Of a DNA stretch of 64,000 nucleotides, positions 20,632-28,067 are shown piece after piece. The notes under the pieces were generated by a model, which was not told the DNA's origin, made no database searches, and saw only the letters and a list, made by a program, of their open reading frames with translations. The position numbers and the translations under genes are program-made. The stretch is from Lachnospiraceae bacterium (GTDB taxonomy: Bacteria; Bacillota; Clostridia; Lachnospirales; Lachnospiraceae): assembly GCA_910574195.1 (NCBI GenBank), contig CAJTBF010000014.1:1-64000 (forward strand). The letters are read 5' to 3'. Numbering within the stretch: the stretch's first letter is position 1; the number at the start of each line of letters is the position of its first letter.

Positions 20632-21297
20632 ATGAAGAAAATACTTATCGTTGAAGATGATTTTACCATACAGGTACAGCTAAAGACCCTTTTATCTGGA
20701 AATGGATATGAGGTTTTTGCTGTTACAGATTTTTCCCAGACAATCCAGCAGATAAAGGCGTTTGTTCCACATTTGGTTATTTTGGATATAAAGTTGCCGG
20801 GAAATAACGGCTTTGAAATATGTTCAGAGATTCGCGCTTTTTCAGATATTCCTATTGTGTTTGTGACAAGCAGTAACACGGATATGGACGAACTGAACAG
20901 CATTATGCTGGGAGGCGACGCTTTTATTACAAAGCCCTACAACACTGCAATCCTGCTTGCCAAAATTGCTGCACTGTTAAAACGGGCATACCCTTCCCCG
21001 CAAACAGAATTTTTCACATGGAATGGGGTAACTCTGCATTTGGAAAGCAGTGTAATAGAATACAAAGAGCAAAAGGCAGAATTGACAAAAAATGAATTGA
21101 AAATCCTATACTATCTTTTTAAGAACGCTGGGAAAATTTGCTCCCGAAATGACATTATAGACTTCCTTTGGGATAATCAGCTATATGTTGATGATAATGC
21201 GCTAAGTGTCAATGTCACCCGTATTCGTGATAAGCTTAATAAAATCGGGTTTACCGATTTTATTAAGACAAAACACAGACAAGGATATACATTATGA
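20632..21297 (+). CDS. bceR: BceR-like response regulator
   Basis: A 221-residue OmpR-family regulator. The receiver has EDD after ILIVE, the phospho-acceptor Asp in VILDIKLPGNNG and the lysine in FITKPY. The winged-helix domain ends in TKHRQGYTL. The start codon of the kinase gene overlaps its stop (ATGA). Family knowledge: BceR-type regulators activate the adjacent BceAB transporter through TNACA-N4-TGTAA sites, and an exact match lies at 22323, after the kinase gene. Codon use and base composition are visibly AT-richer than the genes before 20.5 kb, supporting horizontal origin. Confidence 0.9.
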   Translation: MKKILIVEDDFTIQVQLKTLLSGNGYEVFAVTDFSQTIQQIKAFVPHLVILDIKLPGNNGFEICSEIRAFSDIPIVFVTSSNTDMDELNSIMLGGDAFITKPYNTAILLAKIAALLKRAYPSPQTEFFTWNGVTLHLESSVIEYKEQKAELTKNELKILYYLFKNAGKICSRNDIIDFLWDNQLYVDDNALSVNVTRIRDKLNKIGFTDFIKTKHRQGYTL

Positions 21298-22307
21298 GCG
21301 GAAAACTATATCTAAAAAATCAAATACCAGCCATTCTTGTAAACCTTATGGGTATGCTGGCACTTGCCTTGTTTTTACTTGCAAGTGGAAACCAGTTTCA
21401 AACTGTTATGTTTATCTTTATGGTCTGGTTCATTATCTTAACCACATATCTATCGGTTGTCTACTATGCGCGAAAGAGGTATTTGAATCAATTACTGGAT
21501 ATGACAGAACAGTTAGAAGAAAGGTATCTAATGCCGGAAATTATGACAATACCAGAGAAAGCGGACGAGCAGGTTTTTTATCAGATTATGAAGATGGCAG
21601 AAAAATCCATGCTTGAAAAAATAGGCGCAATACAGAATGAGCAAAAAGAATATAAAGAATACATTGAGCAGTGGATACATGAAGTAAAAACACCGATTAC
21701 AGCAATGAAGCTGCTTTGTGAGAATAACTGTTCCCCCTTCGCCAGAGAAATACTGGCAGAGTTGGAAAACATCAATCAATATACGGAGCAGGCACTTTAT
21801 TATGCCAGAAGTAAACATACAGAGAAAGACTATTCTGTTCGTGAGATAGACTTATGTGATGTTGTACATAGTGCAATCGCAGACAATAAATATCTTCTGC
21901 GCCAAAGTAACATGACAATTACGATAGATGATATAAAAAACAGGGTTTATACTGATGATAAGTGGGTGCGGTTCATCTTAAATCAGATTATCGGCAATGC
22001 GATAAAATATCGCACCGAACAGCCTGTTTTGCATTTTTCTACAATAAAGACAAATGATAGGATTGTTTTGTTTATCAGCGATAATGGGATAGGGATTCCC
22101 CAAAGTGATTTACCCCGCATTTTTGAAAAAGGATTTACTGGCAGGAACGGGCGAATTAAAAAAGATTCTACTGGAATTGGTTTGTATCTTTGCAAGCGTC
22201 TTTGTGATAAGTTGGGAATAGGGCTTACTGCTCATTCAGAAAACAAAGGGACAACGGTTGCGCTTTCTTTTCAGTTGAACGATTTTGTTACCGGAGTGCA
22301 GGGCTGA
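21294..22307 (+). CDS. bceS: BceS-like intramembrane-sensing histidine kinase
   Basis: A 337-residue kinase with two closely spaced transmembrane helices (about 13-32 and 37-58) and only a few residues outside the membrane, the hallmark of intramembrane-sensing kinases. The H-box is WIHEVKTPITAMKL, the N-box is NQIIGNAIKY, and the ATP site has SDNGIGIP and GIGLYLCKRL. Such kinases do not sense the peptide alone but read the activity of the BceAB transporter. Gene order regulator, kinase, small protein, ATPase, permease supports that. Confidence 0.92.
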   Translation: MSGKLYLKNQIPAILVNLMGMLALALFLLASGNQFQTVMFIFMVWFIILTTYLSVVYYARKRYLNQLLDMTEQLEERYLMPEIMTIPEKADEQVFYQIMKMAEKSMLEKIGAIQNEQKEYKEYIEQWIHEVKTPITAMKLLCENNCSPFAREILAELENINQYTEQALYYARSKHTEKDYSVREIDLCDVVHSAIADNKYLLRQSNMTITIDDIKNRVYTDDKWVRFILNQIIGNAIKYRTEQPVLHFSTIKTNDRIVLFISDNGIGIPQSDLPRIFEKGFTGRNGRIKKDSTGIGLYLCKRLCDKLGIGLTAHSENKGTTVALSFQLNDFVTGVQG

Positions 22308-22322
22308 TATGTCCTGCACTTC

Positions 22323-22336
22323 TTACATTTTTGTAA
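22323..22336 (+). promoter_or_regulatory. BceR-type operator, exact consensus
   Basis: TTACA-TTTT-TGTAA matches the known BceR-family site TNACA-N4-TGTAA without mismatch and is part of a longer palindrome (CTTACATTTTTGTAAG). A TATAAT lies about 45 bases downstream (22381) with no good -35 box, as expected of a promoter needing the phosphorylated regulator. It controls 22443-25707. Confidence 0.75.
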
Positions 22337-22442
22337 GAACTTCGTAAGAAAACTTGATACAAAAAAGGTACTGCACCCTTTATAATAATCCCAATTCGGC
22401 TTTGTGTTCCCGACAAATCATAATGAATAGGAGCGTATAATT

Positions 22443-22634
22443 ATGTCATTTAAGAAAAAGTCCAGAATCATCGCATTGATCATGCTTATTTCTGCAATCG
22501 TGTTCTTTGTGTTTGCTATCACTCATCCAACAGCCAGTTTCCCTTGGAGTAATACTATAACATATTTCATTTATGCTGTTTACATTTTAATCATGGTGGT
22601 ACTGTTTGTTGCTCCGTACAGAAAGGGAAAATAA
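22443..22634 (+). CDS. 63-residue two-helix membrane protein in the bce operon
   Basis: A small hydrophobic protein with a basic N-terminus (SFKKKSR), two transmembrane helices (about 8-27 and 36-56) joined by a short loop with a TASFPW turn, and a basic tail (YRKGK). AGGAG lies 8 bases before the ATG, so it is probably translated. It is the first gene after the BceR-type operator and precedes the transporter genes by 108 bases. I do not recognise a family. By position it may be an accessory subunit or modulator of the transporter or kinase. Confidence 0.7.
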   Translation: MSFKKKSRIIALIMLISAIVFFVFAITHPTASFPWSNTITYFIYAVYILIMVVLFVAPYRKGK

Positions 22635-22742
22635 ATGCTGCTACGAATAAATATACAAAGTGGAATAAATGTTAGTCTTAGGGAACACAAAAGCGAATTG
22701 GGAGTTACAATAAAGGTATGAAACAGTAAGGAGGCTTATCAA

Positions 22743-23510
22743 ATGAACACAATTTTGGAACTGGAGCATATCCAGAAATACTATGGCAATGGCGGGAATA
22801 TTACTAAAGCCATTCAAGATATTAGCTTTTCCGTTGAAGTCGGGGAATTTCTCGGCATTATGGGGGCGTCCGGCTCTGGAAAAACAACGCTGCTTAATTG
22901 TATTTCCACCATTGATACAGTAAGCGCGGGACATATTTTTTTAGAGGGAACAGATGTGACAGAAATCAACCCAAAATCCCTTGCCCGTTTTCGCAGGGAA
23001 AATTTAGGGTTTGTGTTTCAAGATTTCAATTTATTAGATACATTAACAATTTCAGAAAACATTGCTCTGGCATTGGCAATCAATCACACACCTGCCGGGA
23101 GTGTAGAACCCCGTATTTTGGAGATAGCCGAGAAGTTAAAGATCAGTGATATTCTAAACAAATATCCCTATCAGGTATCAGGGGGACAAAAGCAGCGTTG
23201 CGCTTGTGCAAGAGCGATTATCAACAATCCTAAACTCTTATTAGCAGATGAACCCACAGGGGCATTAGACAGCCATTCTTCACAAATGCTGTTGTCTACA
23301 ATCCAAAGTATCAATGCGCAGCTACGGGCAACCATTCTTATGGTAACCCATGACGCTTTTACCGCCAGCTATGCAAGCCGTATCCTCTTTTTGAAAGATG
23401 GGGAAATCTTTATGGAACTGCGTAAGGGTAGTGACAGCAGAAGCGCCTTTTTTGATAAAATTCTGAATGTCCTTACTATCATTGGAGGAGGACAGAGCCA
23501 TGTATGCTAA
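22743..23510 (+). CDS. bceA: BceA-like ABC transporter ATPase
   Basis: A 255-residue ABC ATPase. Walker A is GASGSGKTT, the Q-loop VFQDFNLLD, the signature VSGGQKQRCACARAI, Walker B followed by DEPTGALD, and the switch region VTHDAFTASYASRI. GGAGG stands before the ATG at 22743. Its last 11 bases overlap the permease gene. With BceB it forms the detoxification and sensing complex that frees lipid II-cycle intermediates from bacitracin-like peptides, lantibiotics or related compounds. Which peptide applies here is unknown. Confidence 0.94.
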   Translation: MNTILELEHIQKYYGNGGNITKAIQDISFSVEVGEFLGIMGASGSGKTTLLNCISTIDTVSAGHIFLEGTDVTEINPKSLARFRRENLGFVFQDFNLLDTLTISENIALALAINHTPAGSVEPRILEIAEKLKISDILNKYPYQVSGGQKQRCACARAIINNPKLLLADEPTGALDSHSSQMLLSTIQSINAQLRATILMVTHDAFTASYASRILFLKDGEIFMELRKGSDSRSAFFDKILNVLTIIGGGQSHVC

Positions 23511-25707
23511 ACTTGTTTTCAGAAACGCAAAGCGGTCTGTAAAAGATTATTTGGTTTACATTGTCACAATGACAATCTGCGTTACCTTGTTTTATGCGTT
23601 TCTCTCCATTTCCAGTAGCTATTATAACCCGGATATAGGCAGTGAGTATGATTTTACTCTGTTAAGCGATGGAATGAAAGCGGCAATCTGCATGATAACA
23701 TTGCTGCTGTTATTCTTGATACGGTTTGTCAACCATTATATGCTCCGGCAGAAGCAAAAAGAGTTTGCCATTCAATCTATTATGGGAATGGAACAAAAGA
23801 CCATTGGACGAATTTTCTTCGCAGAAACACTGATTATGGGAATGATTTCAATTCTGATTGGTATTTTTTTCGGCGTATTCTGTTCCCAGTTTATAACGGC
23901 AATGCTCCTTACTGCTTATGGTAAACCCTATGAAATATCATGGAATTTATTTCCGGATACAGTTTTATGGACGGTGGCATTTTTTGCTTTTAGTTTTTTA
24001 GTAGTAGGAATTTTCAATACCCATATCATTCAGAAAACGAAAATTATTACTATGCTTTCCGCAGAGAAAGAGAACGAGCCAGAACTCAAAAAGAGCCGTT
24101 GGATTTCTGTTGCGGTAATACTCTTTGAACTGATTACAGTATGGGCATTTATTACAGGAATACAAAAGGTCTGGTTTTATTATGACTCCCGCTTTGTGCT
24201 TCCGGTACAACTCATGTATTGGGGAAACATTCTTTTTCCGTTGCTCACTCTGCTTTGGTCTGCATTTTGCCTAATCAAAAAAGGGAAAAAGAATATGCTT
24301 ATTACCGGATTGCTGATATGCTCTGTACTAAATGCTTTTACAGCAGCCAGCGTTGCAGCATTAACAAATAAATATTATCTGCCTTTAGGTGCCGGTATGC
24401 TCAATCAATATCTGCTGTTTCTCTTGATTGATTTGCTTTTCTTCATTGGTGCATTGATTTATCTTGCCAGCAGCTTTATTGTCGCGTGGAAAGAAAAATC
24501 GCCGGAACACCGATACCATGAGGAAGCACTGTTCTTTTTCGGGCAGATTACTTCAAAGTTAAATACAACCAGTAAAACAATGACACTGATTTGCATAACC
24601 CTTGTGCTTGCTATTTTCCTGTTCATTGCTGCCCCCATTTTGGTAGGTTGGGCTTCCGGTTATCTGGATATACGCTCTATGTATGATGTGCAGGTATTTT
24701 CAAGGTACAATGATGTGTATGAAGAAAAAAATCTTCCGCAGGACAATTATGAAATCATCACTGATTTTTTTGCAGCACACGAAATAGAGACTGTGTATGA
24801 TTGTACTTTTAATTTATATCTTCCGAAAAAGACCGATTTTCATAACCGGATAAAGTATGACTTTCCTGTCGTGGCGATTTCTTTAAGTGATTATAATGCC
24901 ATACGGAAAATGTTGGGATATGAGCAGATTTCTTTAGGAGAGAATGAATTTGTAACACAGTGGAAAACAATAGCAACGGGAGAAGAAAGAAATAGTTTTA
25001 TTGCAGAGCATACCAGTGTTGTAACAGATGGAGGAACGTTGAATATTTCCGAGCAGTCTTATTCCGAGGAAGCAATGGGAGAATCACTTTATAATTCCTA
25101 TACAGATGTCCTTTATGTATTCCCGGACAAAATATGTGAGGAATTACTGCCAGTTATGAGAAACCGTTATATTACAACAACAAAAAATATCACTTATGAA
25201 AACGCAAGGGAACTGGGAAGACTTTTTACAGCGAAATATCCAGAGCAGGCAGAAAGCGGTGTTGCGTATGGTGTGCGTTTCAGCACGCTTCAAACAAATA
25301 GTGCAATCGCAAATAACTTTATCCTACAAACAGGAATGATTTATGGTGCGGTTGTACTGATGGTAATTTGCCTTACAGTGCTTTCTTTACAGCAGCTTTT
25401 AGACGCAGGGCAATATAAATACCGCTTCTCCGTACTCCGAAAATTAGGTGTAGAGGAGCATCATATCAATAAACTTATCTTGAAGCAGTTGAGTGTCTGG
25501 TTTGGACTTCCAATTATCGTAGCAATTATTGTAGCTGCTGTTGTGATTGGTTATTTTATTCAGACTATATCAGCCGAAATCTCTGCGTATATAGGGCTTA
25601 CCGCATTAATGTTACAGATTGGGGCAACAGTGGGAATTTTGGTAATCTTGTTGCTTTGCTATTTTATCAGCACATGGGTTATCTTTAAACGTTCTGTTAA
25701 TTCATAG
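23500..25707 (+). CDS. bceB: BceB-like permease with large extracytoplasmic domain
   Basis: A 735-residue permease, close to the family's usual 650-670 plus a longer external domain. The N-terminal FtsX part contains helices near 20-40, 55-75, 105-135 and 150-175. Four more helices fall near 200-330. The extracytoplasmic domain that gives BceB proteins their peptide specificity spans about 405-605. The last helices (about 610-730) end the second FtsX part. The ATG at 23500 follows GGAGGAGGACAG; the frame runs 33 bases further upstream into bceA without support. It is the last gene of the module before the element-derived hairpins. Confidence 0.92.
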   Translation: MYAKLVFRNAKRSVKDYLVYIVTMTICVTLFYAFLSISSSYYNPDIGSEYDFTLLSDGMKAAICMITLLLLFLIRFVNHYMLRQKQKEFAIQSIMGMEQKTIGRIFFAETLIMGMISILIGIFFGVFCSQFITAMLLTAYGKPYEISWNLFPDTVLWTVAFFAFSFLVVGIFNTHIIQKTKIITMLSAEKENEPELKKSRWISVAVILFELITVWAFITGIQKVWFYYDSRFVLPVQLMYWGNILFPLLTLLWSAFCLIKKGKKNMLITGLLICSVLNAFTAASVAALTNKYYLPLGAGMLNQYLLFLLIDLLFFIGALIYLASSFIVAWKEKSPEHRYHEEALFFFGQITSKLNTTSKTMTLICITLVLAIFLFIAAPILVGWASGYLDIRSMYDVQVFSRYNDVYEEKNLPQDNYEIITDFFAAHEIETVYDCTFNLYLPKKTDFHNRIKYDFPVVAISLSDYNAIRKMLGYEQISLGENEFVTQWKTIATGEERNSFIAEHTSVVTDGGTLNISEQSYSEEAMGESLYNSYTDVLYVFPDKICEELLPVMRNRYITTTKNITYENARELGRLFTAKYPEQAESGVAYGVRFSTLQTNSAIANNFILQTGMIYGAVVLMVICLTVLSLQQLLDAGQYKYRFSVLRKLGVEEHHINKLILKQLSVWFGLPIIVAIIVAAVVIGYFIQTISAEISAYIGLTALMLQIGATVGILVILLLCYFISTWVIFKRSVNS

Positions 25708-25718
25708 TGCAGCTTGTA

Positions 25719-25838
25719 GCAAAGACAAACGAGCCAGTCAACGGTCAAGATGAACGGGCTACGCCCGCCGTTGACAGCCCCGCCTGTCTTTGCTTCCCGG
25801 TAATCAAGAGGGCGACAGCAAGGAGTGCTGCCGCCCTC
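25719..25838. repeat. Two stacked hairpins of a conjugative-element leader
   Basis: A nested structure, GCAAAGACA/TGTCTTTGC (25719 and 25785) around GTCAACGG/CCGTTGAC (25737 and 25768), is followed by GAGGGCG-ACAGCA/TGCTGC-CGCCCTC (25808-25838). Such hairpins are typical in the regulatory ends of Tn916-like and related elements. The second could end the bce transcript but lacks a T-run. Confidence 0.55.
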
Positions 25839-25865
25839 TCACATTATCCAGAAAGGGGAAATTTT

Positions 25866-26126
25866 ATGGATTGCACAGAAGCATATAAAGAACATATCGA
25901 ATACACATTTAACGCTTTTTGCAGAGTTGTCATTCGCTATGCGGCTATCAACGCATGGCGTAACAGGGATAAACGGCGGCAAAGGGAAATATCTTTTGAA
26001 TACCTCACAGAAGAAAAGTTTTATCCGTTTAGTACGACCGGGTATCAAATCCGCAGGGCTTTACAGCTTCTGCACAAAGAAATGGAGGTGCTTTTACATG
26101 GGGAATCCGAACCTTTTACCCTATGA
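25866..26126 (+). pseudogene. Conjugative-element sigma factor with in-frame internal deletion
   Basis: An 86-codon frame that joins both ends of the short sigma-70-like protein found near the integrase end of Tn916-like and clostridial conjugative elements. The start (HIEYTFNAFCRVVIR, then RREISFEYLTEEKFYPFSTT as seen in relatives) runs directly into the end (GYQIRRALQLLHKEMEVL). The roughly 70-80 residues between, which carry the region-4 DNA-binding part, are gone without a frameshift. The product, if made, would lack the helix-turn-helix. The helix-turn-helix gene at 26098 overlaps its end, as in intact elements. Confidence 0.72.
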
Positions 26127-26322
26127 AACGATTGTCCGGGCGACCAGCGGAGAGCCGGAAGCCGTGGACGAGGTTTTACGACATTACAGCAAGCGAATCC
26201 GAATCGCTGCCATTGAAAACGGGCATATCGACAGGGATACGGAGGACAGCATAAAATCACGGCTTGTTGCCGCATTGTTCAAGTTCCGTTTTGATGAACA
26301 GCCATACCCCAAAACTGAATAA
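26098..26322 (+). CDS. Conjugative transposon helix-turn-helix protein (HTH_16 type)
   Basis: A 74-residue protein matching the small helix-turn-helix regulators of conjugative transposons. Family hallmarks are YETIVRATSGEPEAVDEVLRHY near the start and a basic region before LVAALFKFRF at the end. It begins inside the sigma-factor remnant, the normal arrangement in these elements. In complete elements an excisionase and integrase follow; here unrelated broken genes follow, so the mobile element has lost its recombination end. It may still be expressed, but its partner is damaged. Confidence 0.7.
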   Translation: MGNPNLLPYETIVRATSGEPEAVDEVLRHYSKRIRIAAIENGHIDRDTEDSIKSRLVAALFKFRFDEQPYPKTE

Positions 26323-26368
26323 TCGCCGCTACATAGAACGGCACACCAAGACAGGAAATCAAGAAAAC

Positions 26369-26685
26369 GGATCCTATGCCAGGGGGATTTCAGGGAGGAT
26401 TCGGATATAGATATTATGATATTGCTTGCTATGTCAGATTTAGATTTAAAGGCATATAGTCAGCCGCTTTCTTATATGACCTATGATTTTAACCTGGATA
26501 ATGATCTTGCTATAAAGCCGATTGTCAAGAGTGAGATTCACTTTAAGAAATGGATTACAAATTATCCGCTTTATGCAAATATCCATAAAGAAGGAGTGAT
26601 CTTATATGGAGCCGCTAAAAGAAGATACAGGGACACGAAAAGACTTGTGTTTATATTGAATCCAGACAGCCAGTATAGAGTCTAG
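26369..26685 (+). pseudogene. MNT-type nucleotidyltransferase, frameshifted and 5'-truncated
   Basis: The minimal nucleotidyltransferase signature is split. GSYARG (26369-26386) is in one frame, and the expected continuation with the D-x-D metal site (EDSDIDIMIL) is in the next. Between them is a run of five Gs (26382-26386); six would give GSYARGDFREDSDIDI, the standard motif. The remainder (QPLSYMTYDFNL, then IKPIVKS and YPLYANIHKEGVILYGAA) is a clear MNT body. The sequence before GSYARG is not the expected ILF strand, so the 5' end is also lost. These proteins pair with HEPN partners as toxin-antitoxin or defence modules. Confidence 0.75.
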
Positions 26686-27078
26686 TTAATTTGGAGACGT
26701 TATACTAGGGATAATTTGAGATCGGCACGAATATTATTGGCGGCAGAGGAGTATAAGAGCGCGAACAACCGAGCATATTATGCTATTTTTTATGCTGTAA
26801 ATGCGGTCCATGTCTTGCATGGAAGTGCTTTTAAACGTCACAAAGATGTAATCGGAAATTTCAATAAAAATTATGTGAAAACAGAAATTTTTCCAAGGGA
26901 AATTGGAAGAAAAATTGGAGAGGCAGAAGAAATACGTCATGCAAGTGATTATGATGATTTCTACATTGCCAGCAGAAAGGAATCCGAACGTCAGGTTGCA
27001 GTAGCCGATGAATTTATACAGTTGATTGAAAAATATTGTAAAGAACAGATGGATTTAACAAATAAAACACGTTTGTGA
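26606..27078 (+). pseudogene. HEPN-domain partner of the MNT gene, broken
   Basis: The HEPN gene appears to start at ATG 26606, overlapping the MNT end, and reads MEPLKEDTGTRKDLCLY before an in-frame TGA at 26657 where relatives have Arg. After a short disrupted stretch, a different frame continues from about 26690 with the HEPN core (SARILLAAEEYKSANNRAYY, then AIFYAVNAVHVLHG) and an intact C-terminus (SDYDDFYIASRKE). A TTG at 26716 could start a 120-residue product, but it would lack the first helix. The stop plus a frame change indicate decay alongside the MNT partner. Confidence 0.72.
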
Positions 27079-27154
27079 AATATCCGGATTCTAAACTTTT
27101 CGATCGTGTTTCCTGTGTATTGGAATATGAAAAAGAACGTGAGTATAGAGGATC

Positions 27155-27194
27155 TGCAGAGGCGGTTCAATTGGAATTGTCTCTGCTTTTTCTT
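27155..27194 (+). terminator. Intrinsic terminator after the HEPN remnant
   Basis: GCAGAG and CTCTGC arms with an inner CAATTGGAATTG pairing, followed by TTTTTCTT. It isolates the decayed pair from the two-component operon downstream. Confidence 0.72.
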
Positions 27195-27257
27195 ATAGAT
27201 AAAAACAAAACTTGCAGAAGCGCATGCGAATGAGCTATAATTAAAAAAATTTATTAT

Positions 27258-27332
27258 ATGGAATTAGTCAGTCAGAAAAATACAATCGGATATCTGCCAA
27301 AAGCAACAAAAGAAGAACGGGATATTAAATAA
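27258..27332 (+). other. 24-codon reading frame before the LytTR operon
   Basis: ATG to TAA, encoding MELVSQKNTIGY then LPKATKEERDIK. There is no convincing ribosome site (AAAAAAATTTATTAT precedes it). It ends 21 bases before the LytTR regulator. It could be a leader peptide, a peptide signal or the tail of a lost gene; nothing in it identifies which. Confidence 0.25.
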
Positions 27333-27353
27333 GAACAACAGGAGAGAAGAATC

Positions 27354-28067
27354 ATGATTCATATCGCGATCGTAGAAGATGATGATATGTACGCCAGAAA
27401 GTTAAAGGCCAATCTGGAGCGTTATGGTGAAGAACGCGGAGAGAAAATGAAAATTTCCGGCTTTCAGGATGGAGAGGATATTGTAACCAATTACAAAGGA
27501 GATTATGATATCATTCTGATGGATGTAAAGATGACCTTCATGGACGGGATGAAAGCGGCGGAGCGGATTCGGGAACGGGACAATATGGTGGTAATCATTT
27601 TTATTACCAATATGCCGCAGTATGCCATGCAGGGGTATGCGGTAGATGCGCTGGACTACGTGCTGAAACCGGTATCCTATTTTGCGTTGAGCCAGAGACT
27701 GGACCGCGCGATTGAGCGGATGCGGCAGAGGGAACATAAGCGATATATGACGGTGCCGGCGAAAGGCGGAGTGCGGAAACTGGATCTGAGTAAGGTACGC
27801 TATCTGGAAGTCTGGGATCATCGGCTGTTTATTCACATGGTGGACGAAGATATTGAGACAAAGGGAACGATTCGGGATATGGAGGAAAGTATTTCCAGCT
27901 CCCAGTTTTTCCGTTGTAATAAATGCTATCTGGTGAATCTGGAATATGTAGAAGGGGTACAGAATAATGATATCTTTGTGGGAAAAGATACGGTGAGAGT
28001 CAGCAGGGCGAAGAAAAAAGAATTTATGGATGCACTGAACAACTATATCAATGAGGTGAGCAAATGA
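27354..28067 (+). CDS. LytTR-family response regulator (AgrA-like)
   Basis: A 237-residue regulator. The receiver (1-120) has EDDD after IAIV, the phospho-acceptor Asp in IILMDVKMTFMDG and lysine in YVLKPV. Residues about 135-235 are a LytTR DNA-binding domain (VRYLEVWDHRLFIHM, then FFRCNKCYLVNLEYV). AGGAGAGAAGAATC precedes the ATG. It overlaps the kinase gene by ATGA. LytTR regulators control virulence, bacteriocin or cell-wall functions and often answer to peptide signals. No obvious target operon or peptide gene lies beside it here. Confidence 0.92.
   Translation: MIHIAIVEDDDMYARKLKANLERYGEERGEKMKISGFQDGEDIVTNYKGDYDIILMDVKMTFMDGMKAAERIRERDNMVVIIFITNMPQYAMQGYAVDALDYVLKPVSYFALSQRLDRAIERMRQREHKRYMTVPAKGGVRKLDLSKVRYLEVWDHRLFIHMVDEDIETKGTIRDMEESISSSQFFRCNKCYLVNLEYVEGVQNNDIFVGKDTVRVSRAKKKEFMDALNNYINEVSK

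Noticed and set aside
25707-25865. Start of the sigma-factor remnant at 25707
   Set aside because: The added residues come from reading through two intergenic hairpins; family sequence and a ribosome site place the start at 25866.
26657-26659. Selenocysteine or readthrough TGA in the HEPN gene
   Set aside because: The position is Arg in relatives, no SECIS-like hairpin follows, and a frame change occurs shortly after.
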